Positions 1 to 12,300 of a stretch of 64,000 bases of DNA are shown here, one piece after another (positions within the stretch are counted from its first letter, which is position 1; the number at the start of each line of letters is the position of its first letter). Origin of the DNA: Rhizophagus clarus (lineage: Eukaryota > Glomeromycota > Glomeromycetes > Glomerales > Glomeraceae); contig BLAL01000075.1 of assembly GCA_015698045.1 (NCBI GenBank), positions 186,001 to 250,000 on the forward strand, written 5' to 3'. Both the position numbers and the translations under genes were made by a program. The notes beneath the pieces were generated by a model. The model made no database searches and had not been told where the DNA came from. It saw only the letters and a program-made list of their open reading frames with translations.

Positions 1-1048
1 TTGTAGAACATTAATCGGTATTTATGTGAACTTAACAAAAAATGAATATTCCTATAATGTTTGTTTAAGAATATGTATTATAATCTCACTCATCATTTAT
101 TTCCATATTTCATAATTTGTATTTAAACTATTTGCATGAGTACCAAAGGAAGTTGTTTTTTGTTACACGATTTTCCTAACTTTAAGCATTGGTTCTTTTG
201 GAATTAATTTGATTATCCAATTACTATTTATTATACGGTATTTTGATCTTGTATAAAATCTTATTTGGATGAAATAATTATAAAACTAATAATTAAATTT
301 TGATATTAAAGCTTGTAATTATAATCATTTCAACACTAAATAGCATTTAACAAACAAAGAATTCTGATCGTTAATTCAAATTATTTAAATCCGCAAACTG
401 GAAACATGGATGTGCAGTACTATATATTTGATGGATTAGAATTTTTTAACGCTGAACTTCTATTTTTCCATTTATTTCAATGAAATGGTTGATGAAAAAT
501 TAGAATTATATCATGTAATTAACTAATCATTAGAATGTAATAACGCAAATAATACACTGTGACACGTAAATTTTATAGACTGTGATATTTTTTTGTACGC
601 AAAAGTTAAATTTTCATTATTAATAGTTTGCACGTGAAAATCGGATAAATATTATTGGATAATTTAATCGTTACACAATTTCGAGTTTCGTCAATAATCA
701 ATAATAATACTATTTTATGGATGATTGCAGTTCGATCTCATTCTTATCAATAATTTAAAGTGGCTTTCCTCTTCAATTGTGAATTTTAACGTGGAACGTG
801 CAAAAAAAAAACGTTGCAAAATACTCTTTCACCGGCTCTTAAATCGTAAAATTTTAACATGGCGCAAGGTAAGAAACGTAGTAAAAAACTCTTATACACC
901 TCCTTTACTTCGCCTTCATTGTTAATAATATGAAAAATGTGTAATCATGAAAAACTGAGTTAATAAATGTTCTTATATAAATACTTTTGAGAAAGAAGAA
1001 AAAATTTCTTTAAACAAATTAAGAATTAAAATTTTATATTACACAATC
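1..1048. other. AT-rich intergenic DNA
   Basis: No convincing gene was seen on either strand. A 66-codon open stretch at 725-925 has no family signature and no credible start. The DNA is ordinary AT-rich fungal intergenic sequence. Confidence 0.6.
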
Positions 1049-1162
1049 ATGAAGTTAAGATACTTATTGTTGATGTTCGTCTTTATTATTGTTTTAGCGA
1101 GTAAATTATCTCTTTACTTTTACTATAAAAAAAAAAATTAGAAGCTCAGGAATTGACTTAGC
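1049..1162 (+). pseudogene. orphan signal-peptide exon related to the peptide precursor at 26.9 kb
   Basis: ATG at 1049 opens MKLRYLLLMFVFIIVLA, a signal peptide, and reaches a donor (GTAAAT) after 52 nt. The first exon of the Kex2-type precursor at 26942 on the minus strand has the same length, phase and donor position, and encodes MKLKSLLLISIFAIVLA. The two stretches are also similar at DNA level, including the shared TTGTTTTAGCGAGTAA. An acceptor at 1140-1141 would add only KAQELT before a stop, and no KR-type repeats follow. The simplest reading is that exon 1 of a paralogous precursor was copied or kept while the repeat exon was lost. A real 23-residue secreted peptide cannot be excluded. 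Confidence 0.5.
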
Positions 1163-2882
1163 TGATATAACAAATAATTTTGTGTAACCTTTACAATAAA
1201 TATGTAAATTTTATTGCGACTTATTACTGTATTAACTAACTTATCCATTACATTTTGCGTAAAAACATTTAATAAAAAACTTACTTTTATAAACTCTTAA
1301 GTACTGTATTATTTTTTTTAGTAGAAAATTAATATGTAAATTGTAAAATTAATAAGTTATCTTTTGCTAGTCGCAAATGAACACTGGACATACTGGACAG
1401 CAAATTTTATATATATTACTATACTATTTTGAGTGTAATAGTTCTGAAGCTTTTATTCATTTTAAAATTCTTATTTATTTTTTAAAATGGAAAATAAAAA
1501 AAAAAAATGGACGAAAGAAATAGAAACAATAAATTATATTTATACTCACTGGTGAGAACGTGATAGTTGTGATACGTTATAAAACAAACTCTTACTTTTG
1601 TATAAATGGCAGGGGATAAATCAATTATATCCTGACTAATTGGAATATAAGAAAAAAATTTCATCTGTAGCGCATATGCTGGTCAGTTTGTAGATTATTC
1701 CCAAAAAAATATTTTAAGTTTAATATAATCGAAACCTATCACATCTGGTTTGACTAATTTCTGTATTATTACATCAGATACTGTAAGTAGTTACTTTGTT
1801 ACTATTCTGTACTACTCTAACCGTCTAGCGATTTGTGCTGGTTATAAAATATAGAGTCATAATCAGAAACGAAGTTCCCTTGGAGCTGCGCAAACAAATT
1901 CACTGATGAAAATTTTATGATTTCAGTTGAAAATTAAAAAACTCGCCAATAACAAGGAGGAGTGTAACCGACGACATTATTTATCGTATTGATTATTTTC
2001 TTCCCAGGTTTATTTAACGTTTAGGCTAATTCTCATGAAAATTCTCAAACATGCGGAGAATGAGAAATTAGAAGAACCAACATTAAGAAATCGCAAGTGC
2101 TATTTTATGGTTAAATGTCATAAAGAGGAATAGTGCATGGAAATCTTGTAAACATATTTTATTTACTATCATTGTTAATAATTTGGAGATATATTTTTGA
2201 TATGATACATTTAATAGGATATATATTGCCGACTTGCGTCATTTTTTTCATTATTTTTTTTTTAGGTAACTCCAAGATTCGTGATTTAGCCAGGCCTTAA
2301 CGAGATTTCTTCTTGTAAATTTTACAAATCATGTGATCGAACATGGCTTTTAGACGTTCCCTAAATATGATCATAATTTTAAATAAAAGGTTATTTTTAT
2401 TTCAAGAACTTTACTACGTACGATTGTACGATTGTCAGGTTCCACTTTATTTTGCATTTTTTACATTATTGGTAATTATAAAGACATAAAATCCATCTTA
2501 TACATGTAAGGAATTAAAAAATTTATATAGATTATCGGTGTTATATATGAAACGATCAAACATAGTAACAACCCATTAAGCGTAAGGTACACAAGATTTT
2601 TTTTTATTTTCTAGCTGTTTTTTTTTATTTCTATTTCTTGTACTACTACCTTTTTTTCATTCTGTAGTTTTTTTTTAATTGCAAAGATATTTTCTTTCAT
2701 ATAGAGGATTATTTTGAACGATTTTTGATTAGCATTGACACGTGGTCTATACGGATTAAAAAAATCAATACATTAATATATATAGTACATATTTTATTGA
2801 ATATGTATTTTAAATATTAAATTGCAAATATATCAACAAGTATTATACATGCCTATGCCCTATGGGTATTTTATGACCATCT
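1163..2882. other. AT-rich intergenic DNA
   Basis: No gene, RNA or repeat is supported. Short minus-strand open stretches such as 1664-1482 are low-complexity Phe/Tyr-rich translations of T runs. Confidence 0.55.
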
Positions 2883-4335
2883 TTATTTTAGGAATCTTGG
2901 GTTATAATCGCGTTTGTAAGACTCATTCATTTTAATCACGCCTTTTAATGTTTTAAAATAGCTTGCATCCAGATAAAATTCTGCTAACATAGTCTCTAGT
3001 CTCTCAATTCTATCTTTTGTAATTTTTTCTAATATTTCGATTCTTTTCTTTGTATCATTTTCGTTTACATTTTCGTATAAGCCCTTTCTGTCGGGAAAAG
3101 AGGGAAAAGGATCAACCAAAGGAATATTAACCCTAGAAACATATCGCTTAGCCAATTTTCTTTCATACTCTCTGCGAAGATCCCAGCAACATATGTATTT
3201 TTGTGTAAGACCCCTATAATTAAGGTGATAACAAAACAATGAATCATACATTATTTGAAGTGTCCGTTAACTTAATATTACCAAGGAGATATTCTTCTAA
3301 GCCCGAAAAGTAAAACGTAAATTCCATATAGTGCACTATAAAAACCGCCCAGACTTGAGATAATAAGACCAACTATAAAGGAAAATGACTTTTACCATGT
3401 AAAGAGATTACACATAGATTTGTAAAAATTTAATAAATTAAGCTTACTGTTATAATGAAAAGCTTCTTCTTCAACATATACTAAATTATCATTTGGTTTA
3501 AGTATTAAAATAGTAGGAGAATTTACTGCTTGTTGAAGTTCCGTGGTTTTAACATTAATTGTTGCATTTGTAAGTTTAGGACTAAATCCATATGCTTTCG
3601 AGAAAAGATTCTCGTAACGTTTTCTTATTTTAATATCAAATTCAAGTAAAATCAAATTTCCTTGATTAAATGGATACAGATTGGAATCCAACTTTTGTTC
3701 TGATCCGTCTACAAAGGTATTATTAAACTTAATTGCAAAATAATTACCAGCAGGTGGCGTACTTGTAATAATTAAAATAATCGAATAAGTACTATTTTTT
3801 TTTCTAGAGAATTTGTCAGTGTGATAAAAAGTTAAACAGCCTTGATCATAATCCCGGTTAAAATAATCTTCACATGAACACATATTACTATTGCATGTTT
3901 CATTTCTTATTATACATTTGATACCAGTGGAGTTATAAAAACCAGTAGTGATATCATTTGAGTCAGTGGGTGGAAATTGAGTTAGATATTTGTTCTCTTT
4001 ATTAGACAAATATTAGTATATTCATTTTGATTATTTGTACAATTATAATATATAATAAAAAAAGAATGATACCTGCGTAGCATAATGAAAAACCTGGTAA
4101 TAGAATTATTAGTACTGTAAATACAAGTATAATGTATTAAAGTTGAGAAAGCACATATACCTGGAATATTGCTAGTTTTGTAAGTGGAAACGATTAAGTT
4201 CGATTGATTAAAATTCATTCGTTGTTTATAGAAAATACTCATGGCATAAAATGTAAACGCAGTGGTGAACGCCACTATAAATGTCCCTCTAATTGCTCTG
4301 AAAAATAATGGTTCTCTTGAATTAAAACCAAGCAT
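2883..4335 (-). CDS. two-pass membrane protein with Cys-rich lumenal domain, five exons
   Basis: I do not recognise the family. Five exons splice in phase: 4335-4161, 4093-4073, 3996-3448, 3372-3282 and 3213-2883, giving 388 residues. The introns are 67-76 nt, with GT/AG ends. Residues about 12-33 form a first membrane segment (FIVAFTTAFTFYAMSIFY). About 215 residues follow, with six Cys and several N-x-S/T sites, as expected of a lumenal or extracellular domain. Residues about 249-275 form a second membrane segment (GLIISSLGGFYSALYG), visible only after splicing. The charged C-terminus (about 276-388) contains a likely coiled coil near KRIEILEKITKDRIERLE and is probably cytosolic. The 21-nt second exon is unusually small, but it is needed to keep the frame. 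The gene diverges from the membrane gene at 5137. Confidence 0.75.
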
Positions 4336-5136
4336 TATTACAATTGAGTAGAATAGACTTGAAATAATTTAGCGGTGTTGATTATATACAGTATATATAC
4401 AGTATACCGTATATAAAGTATGTAAAACTCGAAAGACACAGCCTCACTCAAAACATAAACGCAACGACGAATACAATTATCTTAAAAATAATTTCACTAA
4501 GATTATAAAGCCAAACATGGGATCTGTCAAGTTGAATTAGGATTTATACTGGGTTTGTAAAAAAACTAGTTGCTGTTACTCTATATAATGTTGAATTTTT
4601 CTGCAAACAGAATTTTCCGGTTTTTAATTCAGAACGATCTGCTACCCGTCAAATGTACAGCCTCAATTATGCATGCGCCCCTGTAAAAAAAAAAGTCGAT
4701 CCGTGTTTTGTATTCCATCTTTTTTCCGTAAAGACTGGAATTCACCGAATTATTACATTTTCCGGAAACGGATAAAATTTTTTATGGCGTAATTATTTGA
4801 GACATTACGACGGCATAATGATGAAATATCTTGCGAATTGGTGTAACGTGCCATAATATTTCGGCAATTCTTGGACCTGATTCACCCCATGTATAAGCCT
4901 CAGTTAACTATGTTAATTTTTTGTAGAGTATCCGATTCTAATGGTATCGTCACGTGGTCGTGAAAAATAATTCATAATAAATCCATCCAGATAGCTGAAC
5001 ATTGCATTAAAAGAGGCATGGGCGTATGCTTATCATTATTATCTGAAGAAAAAAGGATATTCCATTTCATGACTATTGATTGACTTAGCTACCTAAGACC
5101 AATTTAAACTGTTTTGCATAATTTCACGATAATAAT
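4336..5136. promoter_or_regulatory. shared 5' region of two divergent membrane protein genes
   Basis: These 0.8 kb separate the starts at 4335 (minus) and 5137 (plus), so they must hold both promoters. A TA-rich stretch at about 4385-4425 (repeated TATATACAGTATA) lies 50-90 bases upstream of the minus-strand start. No defined motif beyond that was identified. Confidence 0.4.
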
Positions 5137-6727
5137 ATGGAAGATAACGATATCGTTAACAATACGAAACAAAAAGATGAATGGTGGTCCAGCAATTTTC
5201 ACTTTGTTTTAATCATAGCTTATTATGTTTTTGAGTTCGGATATTTTTTGGTTACCTTCATAATGTTCATAATTATATCACATGAAGGAGTAATATTATT
5301 CATATTTGGTTCTCCTCTAGTTATTATAATTATTAACGTGTCTACAAGGATGGCTGTAAGTGTTTTTAATAATTTGAGTTAATTAGATTATTATTTGATT
5401 AAATCTCATTATTTTTTTTTTTTTAGATAGCTTTTGGATCCCTTCACATTTTCCTTTTGTTTCTTGTTGGTTACACCTCTAAATTTTCTGTTTATATTTT
5501 AACTTACTACTTCATCTATAATAACTTCCATTTGTCATTTTCCAAAACCTTTACAAATTATTTGGGCCTTCTATTGAACAGCAACAAATTGCTACTTGTC
5601 ATTATTTTATTAGACATCTCAATTACTTTTATCACATTTTGTTTATATTTTCACAATATACACGATCGACACAATATAAAAAAAATAAGCATTGAACCTA
5701 GTGGAGATGGTAATGAATCATTCGAGATTCTTATTGGCATAAGAGAAAAGAAAAGGGAGAGCGATGAAGAAAAAGAAGATAAAGATAAAAATTTTCTTGA
5801 TCAACTTAAAATTCACAGGAAAGAATTTCATAAATATATTCTCACAACTAACAAAGCGGATAAAAAATTAACACGTAAGCTAAACTTTGCTCTAACATTT
5901 GTTACTGATTAAATAATTCCTCAGTGGCTTATGCAAAAAATTTATGTGTCGGTTAGTTGCATATAATTATTATATATGGATAATGTTTTGTGCCCACCTT
6001 AATCTTTGGATTTGTAGTCTCCTTATAGTTGAATGGTGTTTGTGGTGGATTTTTGACATTTACCATGAAGATCAATGGTTGCTTCTTTATTCCATACCTT
6101 GGTCCACGCTATTACCATCAGTAAATATTTTTGCGATGATTAAAGAAGTAAGTTGTATACAGTATGAATAATATGCTATGTTATTTTTTTTTGTTTTATA
6201 CTAATCTGACTTTTACATTTAAAAAGTCACGAACCGCATCAAGAACATATCTCATTATTCACTATTCCTTTAGTATATTACAAATATTATATTGTATTTT
6301 TGAAATATCTAGGCATGTTAACTTTATTCAAATTAAACTTGACTCTTCATCACGTATCATTATAACCTCGTTGCTTGGTTTGTATACTCTCAGTCAATAC
6401 TTTTTTTTATTATTGCTTTTATCATCTGACATTTAAAATTATAAATATAATTAAACAGGTATGATTTTTATTCTTGCAGTTTTAACATTAATTATACCTT
6501 GTATAGTTGGACTTTCACTTTATAATGTTGGCTTTTTCGAAGGGTTAAAGGAATTGAAAAAGCATCGTAAGTTACAATTTTTGATTTTTTGACAATAATT
6601 GTCGTCCTTGTTTAAAAATCACAATAATTTGCCTTCAGTTAATTATTCTCCGTCAGAAGAATATGATCCCACTCATGTTTACGATTTTAAAAAGGTCTAT
6701 AATTGTGAACAAGAACGGTGGATTTGA
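5137..6727 (+). CDS. polytopic membrane protein, seven exons
   Basis: The family is not recognised. Seven exons join in frame: 5137-5355, 5427-5874, 5925-5951, 6029-6147, 6227-6377, 6459-6566 and 6639-6727, for 386 residues. There are about seven hydrophobic segments: near residues 22-45, 50-70, 74-92, 130-150, 236-265, 279-296 and 314-340 (IIITSLLGMIFILAVL, formed across an intron). A strongly charged loop (REKKRESDEEKEDKDK, about residue 178-195) sits in the middle. The tail is soluble and acidic/aromatic (NYSPSEEYDPTHVYDF). The 27-nt third exon and the use of the acceptor at 6457-6458 are needed to keep the frame and restore the last membrane segment. The GT/AG consensus is good throughout. 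The architecture suggests a receptor- or transporter-like protein, but no catalytic or ligand motif supports either. Confidence 0.7.
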
Positions 6728-7710
6728 GTTGGTTTACACAGCAAGTATACAAAGTATAGCAGAATAAGTTGTTATAAAAGACTTGGTATAATGGAAATTT
6801 AATATAAAAATTTGGTTTTCGTATTTATGTTTAATGAATTAAGGTTAAAACAGGTAAATATATACATTATAATAATATATATTTTTAAATTTTTAATAAA
6901 AAAAAAAGTTGTCAGTGTTTCATTATTAAGGCATTTTTATGATCTTGTGATCTCCATTCTATTGAATAAAAATTTTGAACTTTTGATTCATTAATATTAC
7001 TACTATGTTAATAACATATCTAAAAATAAATGATGTAAATAAATGATAATTTGAAATTCATACCTTGAAATTTATTTTCTCTAAAGTAAAGAATTTATAT
7101 TACTTTGGAAAAAAAAAAAAAAATATATTAAAATAAATTTCAAAAAATTATTTTTTTTAAAAAAATGTTTTCATAGCGATAGCGAAAACCTACACAGATC
7201 TATAAAAAAAATTCATCAAATTTCACATGTACAAGAGACATCTAGTATACTGAACCTGGTTTTACAAAAATAAGAAATAAGAAACGTTAATATATGTTTC
7301 TAACTAAAATGTTAAAAAAAAAAAAAATTAAAAATTAAATAAAAAATAAATATTTTGGTGATGTATTGGATGAATTAGATAAAATGAATATGTAAAATAA
7401 AAATATTCAGTGTCAAATAACTGATTTATCTGTTATTATGTGATTTTGAAATATCGCTACATGTACAGTACAGTAAGTTTATCAATACATGCTAATCATA
7501 GTTTTTTACATAATTATACTAAATACAGGTTATGAATTACTTACTTTTCTTTTTGAAAGATAATCATACTATGAAGGCACTACTATATACATTATACTAC
7601 CTACATTTTATCTAAGAATCATGATCCTTAAAATAAATATTTTCGTTATAAAAGCTTTTAATTCTTCGTTATTTATTATTGGAAATAATAGTTTATATCA
7701 AATTTGTATA
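6728..7710. other. AT-rich intergenic DNA
   Basis: Long A and T runs occur around 7100-7350. No coding or RNA feature was seen. Confidence 0.55.
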
Positions 7711-7718
7711 CTTGGCTG

Positions 7719-7958
7719 CAGTGTTGTCATGGGACACGGACACGGACACTGGACAGTCCCGGATCAGACAGTCTGGTCCGTGTCCACTATATTTTCATGT
7801 CCGGGATATTTTGTCCGCATTAATGCCAGCCGTACTTCTTGTTAATTCCAGTCAAGAGATTTTAAGATTGGTTAACAACTTGCTGTGTCCGTGGAGTCCA
7901 CGGAATATGGATGCGGACATGGAATTTTTGGACGTCCGTGTCCACAAAAAATCACCGG
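7719..7958. mobile_element. hAT-type non-autonomous element (MITE), 240 bp
   Basis: The element begins CAGTGTTGTCATGGGACACG and its other end, read in reverse, begins CCGGTGATTTTTTGTGGACA. These are imperfect terminal inverted repeats sharing a GGACACGGAC core. It is flanked on both sides by the same 8 bases, CTTGGCTG (7711-7718 and 7959-7966), the target duplication length typical of hAT transposons. It is much more GC-rich than its surroundings, with repeated GGACACGGAC units, and encodes nothing. The open stretches at 7621-7990 are by-products of this composition. Confidence 0.75.
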
Positions 7959-8226
7959 CTTGGCTGTATACTATTTTAGAACTTAATTAGCAAACCATCA
8001 TGAAAAACGTACTGTTTGACTTTATCTTTATTCATAATTTGGTGAGACTATATGAACTGTAATTTCTTTAGCAAAACATAAGTTGGTCCCAGACACAAAA
8101 AAGAAATGATAATTCCTCAAAATTTTACTATGAAACCCTATTTTGTTACTCATAAAAATGTTTAGTAACTCATTACGCATAAATACGAGTAATTTTTGTA
8201 TAACCTTTTGTTATAAAAGAGTACAG

Positions 8227-8291
8227 ACAGAGTGCGGACATGTCCGTGACAGCTAAAAAAGCTGCGGACACCAAAAATGTACAACACTGTT
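8227..8291. mobile_element. relic of a second element of the same hAT-type family
   Basis: The end of this stretch, read in reverse from 8291, starts CAGTGTTGTACATTTTTGGT and continues into GTGTCCG and GGACATGTCCG. It matches the termini and internal repeats of the 240-bp element at 7719. No matching left end or 8-bp duplication was found, so only about 65 bp of one end is claimed. Confidence 0.45.
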
Positions 8292-9351
8292 CATTATCAT
8301 TATTCTTATCATTACTTCTGTTATAAATTACATTACTACTACATTCCATTCAAAGAGTTCCATCAACGAAATGATTTCTCTAAAAAAGCTAAGACTAATA
8401 TCATTGAGTAATCATTTTATGTAGTATAAAACATGGAAGTAAAATTCGTTTATGCACATTCAAATTAATAATAATAACAACGCACAGAAAATTTCAATGA
8501 TAATTTTTAATATTAAGTTGTTATAGTTAATGACTTTTAATGGAATAATTTCAAAAATGATCAACTAGTACAGATTTTATTATAATTGGACTGTTGGACA
8601 AAGAAATGAGACAAATACAGTATTATTTGTATAATGACAACATATGTATAACGAGTATTTTATTGTTTATTTCGAAGTTCTATAAACACATTTTTTTACA
8701 TTATTTGGGTTACGATCGAAAAACTTTTAAAATCCTCTGTTGTAAGGGCAAGATTCCAGGGAATTTTATAAATAGTTTGTTAGTTAAGTGTAGAGATAGG
8801 CGTAGTTCTATTAGGAAACTTTAGATATCATGTGATTGGCCCACCATGACAAACTGGGCAATTGAAATTTATTTAATATAATGGGCGTTAACACTACTTG
8901 GCTATGGGAACTACGGGATTTATTCTGATTTTTAGTACTAACATATGGTTCGTGCAACTACATCCGCTGTCAGGTTCAGTGTAACTAACAATAAATAACG
9001 AGATCAGGTGGATATCATAATATGTATGAGAAAGAAATAAAATTAGAACTATGTAAATATAATCTCAATACAATCTCATTAAAAAAAAAATATTTCAGTT
9101 GAGTTTTTTGCAGTACCTTTTTTTCATCATAAAAATGAAGACTGATGCTCCGAATCTACGTTCATTTCGTTTAATTATATATGTGCATAATATTTTGTTT
9201 TGAATATCATTATTACTATATTATATAAAAATAGTACTGTATGTGGCCTTAATTTTGATCAAATTAATCTACTGTGTAATGCTAGTCAAAGGTGCTTATT
9301 TGTTGGGGTACTTAATTTCAGGCAGTGCTTAATCTCAAAAATGTACAAAGA
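8292..9351. other. AT-rich intergenic DNA
   Basis: Nothing is supported. The open stretch at 8594-8824 has no start context and no family signature. Confidence 0.5.
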
Positions 9352-9615
9352 TCAAAGCATTATTGAAGGTAGTTTAAAATGCAATAGAGTAAACAATGCA
9401 CCAAATACGAGAAGACAGACATAACAATAATAGAAATAAAAGGGTCCACGTTCGACCACTACCGTCGCTCTGGCATTTTTATATTTTTTACAAGAAGCGT
9501 AATATGAAAATAGAGTCGCATAAGAGACTTCGTCCTGCCCTTGAATATTTTTAGATATAAATAAAACAATCATACCAAATATTTTCTTTGATGAAAAAAG
9601 ATTAGATTTGTTCAT
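9352..9615 (-). CDS. possible small membrane peptide
   Basis: An uninterrupted 87-codon frame starts MNKSNLFSSKKIFGMIVLF and ends with a hydrophobic segment (FYYCYVCLLVFGALFTLL). It could be a small membrane protein, but it has no recognisable domain and the N-terminal hydrophobic stretch is weak. The composition is only slightly better than chance for this AT-rich DNA. Confidence 0.2.
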   Translation of the reverse strand: MNKSNLFSSKKIFGMIVLFISKNIQGQDEVSYATLFSYYASCKKYKNARATVVVERGPFYFYYCYVCLLVFGALFTLLHFKLPSIML

Positions 9616-9906
9616 TTAAAAATTAAAGAATCACCTTTATTTAAGTGGATATTAATAAGCTATATATAATACTAAATTTATTTCACATACTTTATTTAAT
9701 AAATTTGATAGAGTCAAATATAAACACGAGAAATTCCAAAGTTAGAAATTTTAATGTGCCTCATATTCACTATCCAATCATTTTTGTATTACAAAAAACA
9801 TATTAAATACTCTTTCTATTGTTCTGCTGAATAATCATTAGATGACCTATAAAACGATTAAAATTTAATAAATATTTTTTAACAAAAAAAAAAAAAAAAT
9901 AAAGAA
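9616..9906. other. short intergenic stretch
   Basis: Nothing is seen beyond AT-rich DNA and an A run at about 9885-9900 downstream of the kinase gene. Confidence 0.5.
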
Positions 9907-10072
9907 TTAAACAAATGTAACATACTTTGTAAAATCAATTAATGTTGAATTATTATCCCATTTTAAAAGATCTTTTGTATAAGGATTAAGTAAACGAGAT
10001 GTATAATAAGCTTCAGGATGAATAGTTAATTGGATATTTTTAGGATTTGCCCTTCTATACTCTTCTGACTCG
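9907..10072 (-). pseudogene. out-of-frame C-terminal tail of the kinase
   Basis: This tail reads DESEEYRRANPKNI and then HPEAYYTSRLLNPYTKDL. It matches the in-frame tails of the kinases at 34.8 and 44.7 kb (TQAIYTSRLLNPFTKDLSKY). Here it is displaced into another frame relative to the kinase domain that ends at 10073. Either a frameshift truncated the protein or the assembly has an indel. Confidence 0.6.
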
Positions 10073-11814
10073 TCAATTAATATCATCATCGCCGTTATTA
10101 TGATATGAATCATAAAAAAGTTGAATCAACTCTTCCACTTCAACAGCATTTGGTCTATTTTTGGGATTTGGATCCCAACACTTTTTCATTAATTCATTGT
10201 AACACTTTGGTACTTCTTGTTCATTTATTTCAGGTCTAAATCCATTACATATGCTTAATGCTAGATATTGATCATGCGAATAATTGGCAAAAGGTTGTCT
10301 TTTGGTCGTCATAAAATACATAATCATACCAAAACTATAGATATCTGCCGCATGAGTATAAATACATCCTCTTAACACTTCGGGAGCTACATAGGGCATA
10401 ACTCCATAAATTTTTGTTTTATCTATATTATCAACTTCTCCACATAATCCCATATCTGATATACACGCAGAATAACCACCATTACATAATATATTTCCTA
10501 TATGTAAATCACGATGAACCTTTTGATTTTTATGAATTATTTTAAGTCCATTAATAATACTAACTAGTAGTTGTAATTTACCTGGCCAATGATAAACCTT
10601 TTTAATGTGCTCGCCTAAGTTTCCACCTCCTATATATTTAAGAACTATTATATAATTTCTTGTATCTGGATTTTGAGATATTCCATATATCGGAAGAATG
10701 TTGTCAGAGCATTCTTTAATTGAATATGATTTAGCCTATTAATGTAAAAAAGAAATTATTTTAAAAATAGTGTCCTGGCATTTCGCATAATTTCTCTGAA
10801 AATATTAAATAAATAAAAATAGATTTCATACCTCATTTAAAAATTCATTGGTAATATTCTGCGAGTTATGTAAATATTTTAAGGCTATCATTATATTTGA
10901 ATCTCTCCATTTAGCTGAATATACTGTGGCAAATCCACCTGTTCCTATTTCTTTAATATTATCAAATTGGTTATATGGTATCCATTTAACTACTATACTA
11001 TTGTATTCATTAATTCTTAATTGCATTTCTTGAATAAATTTATCAATTTTTTCATTTTCACTGGTCCAGTTTTTAAAATCTTCTTTCAAATCATTTATTT
11101 GACATGGTTTGCACCAATTATAACACAAATCAGTATATACTTCACCACATTTTTCACAATATCCATCTTGAAGAACTAAAATATAATCTTTTGTATTCGG
11201 ATTTTGAGATATCCCATATATTGTAAGAATATTATCAAAATATTTAATTGAATATGATTTAGCCTATATATTAATGTGAAAAAAAAATTAATGTTATATT
11301 AAAAAGATATATAAATTAAATTTAATTAACATACCTCATTTAAGAATTCATCAATACTATTTCGAGAGTCATGCAAACATTTCAAAGTAACCCTTTTATC
11401 ATTAATTCTTATATATTTTTTTCTTACTCTATTATAATGCAGTGGACCGTCCATCCATAATGCTAAATGTAAATTACCAAAATCACTACTTTCAATATCA
11501 TTAATCTTATCAAATTGATCATATGGTACCCATTCAAATACTATATCACCATACCGATTAATACTTAATTGCATTTCTTGAATAAAATTATCAATTTTCT
11601 CATTTTCACTAGTCCAGTTTCCAAATTTTTCTTTCAAATTATTTATTTGACATGATCTACACCATTTGTCAGATAACACTATATATTGATCACCACAATT
11701 TTCGCAATATCCATCTTCAAGTACCATGATATAATTTTTTGTATTTGGATCTTGAGATATTCCATATATTTTAACGGTTTTACCAGAATATCCCTTAATT
11801 GAATATGATTTAAT
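10073..11814 (-). CDS. TKL-like protein kinase with repeated N-lobe modules; start exon not found
   Basis: Three exons are in phase 0: 11814-11335, 11263-10832 and 10735-10073. Each of the first two starts with helix-C/beta4-beta5 sequence (KSYSIK...YGISQNP). It then has a CxxC...CxxC ribbon, a helix (NWTSENEKIDNFIQ) and a new N-lobe start. The second exon carries an intact glycine loop (GTGGFATVYSA) and beta-3 Lys (IALKYL); the first has lost the loop. The last exon has the catalytic loop HRDLHIGNIL, SDMG at the DFG position, APEVL and the C-lobe, so the kinase core looks competent. Odd points: no initiator exon lies upstream, only a decayed module, and the frame ends early at GDDDIN. The family's usual tail (YTSRLLNP...) is readable just downstream (10072-9907) in another frame, so a frameshift has cut the last 55 residues or so. 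Same family as the genes at 34.8-44.7 kb. Confidence 0.7.
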
Positions 11815-11882
11815 CTATTATATAATAAGAAAATTATTATTGTACAGTACTAAAAAAAGGTATTAAAAAAGAAATTTCATAC

Positions 11883-12300
11883 CTCATTTAAAAATTGATC
11901 ATTAATGTTTTGTAAACATTTTAAAGTGATCTCCGCTCATATATCATTTCATGATTTTTATAATGTAATGGACCATCCTTCCATATTGCTAGATAAATTG
12001 TAACAAAATCGTCTCTTCTTATCTCTTTAATATTAACAAATTGATTATATGGTATCCATTCAAATATTTGATCACAATAATCACCAATCTCTAATTGCAT
12101 TGTTTGAATAATATTATCGATTTTTTGATTTCCACTCTTTATACAAATTTTTTCCAATTCGTTTATTCGACATGGTTTACACCACTTGTATTCTATATTG
12201 ATCGCCACATGTTCTACAACACCCATCTTTAATAACAACAATATAATCCTTTGTAATTGGATCTTGAGATATTCCATATATTTTTAGAATAACTTTTTGA
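11883..12300 (-). pseudogene. decayed first kinase N-lobe module
   Basis: Pieces of a module are readable in changing frames: YGISQDPITKDYI, then CCRTCGDQY, then WCKPCRINEL, then FEWIPYNQF with AIWKDGPLHY. At least two frameshifts are needed: one between the two Cys pairs and one just before the beta-3 strand (ERRSL then stop). It still ends at a module-type donor (FLNE then GTATGA). Its 5' edge meets LINE-derived sequence near 12300, so an insertion may have removed the true gene start. Confidence 0.65.

Noticed and set aside
725-925. 66-codon open stretch
   Set aside because: No family signature, no supporting splice partners, and basic low-information sequence expected by chance.
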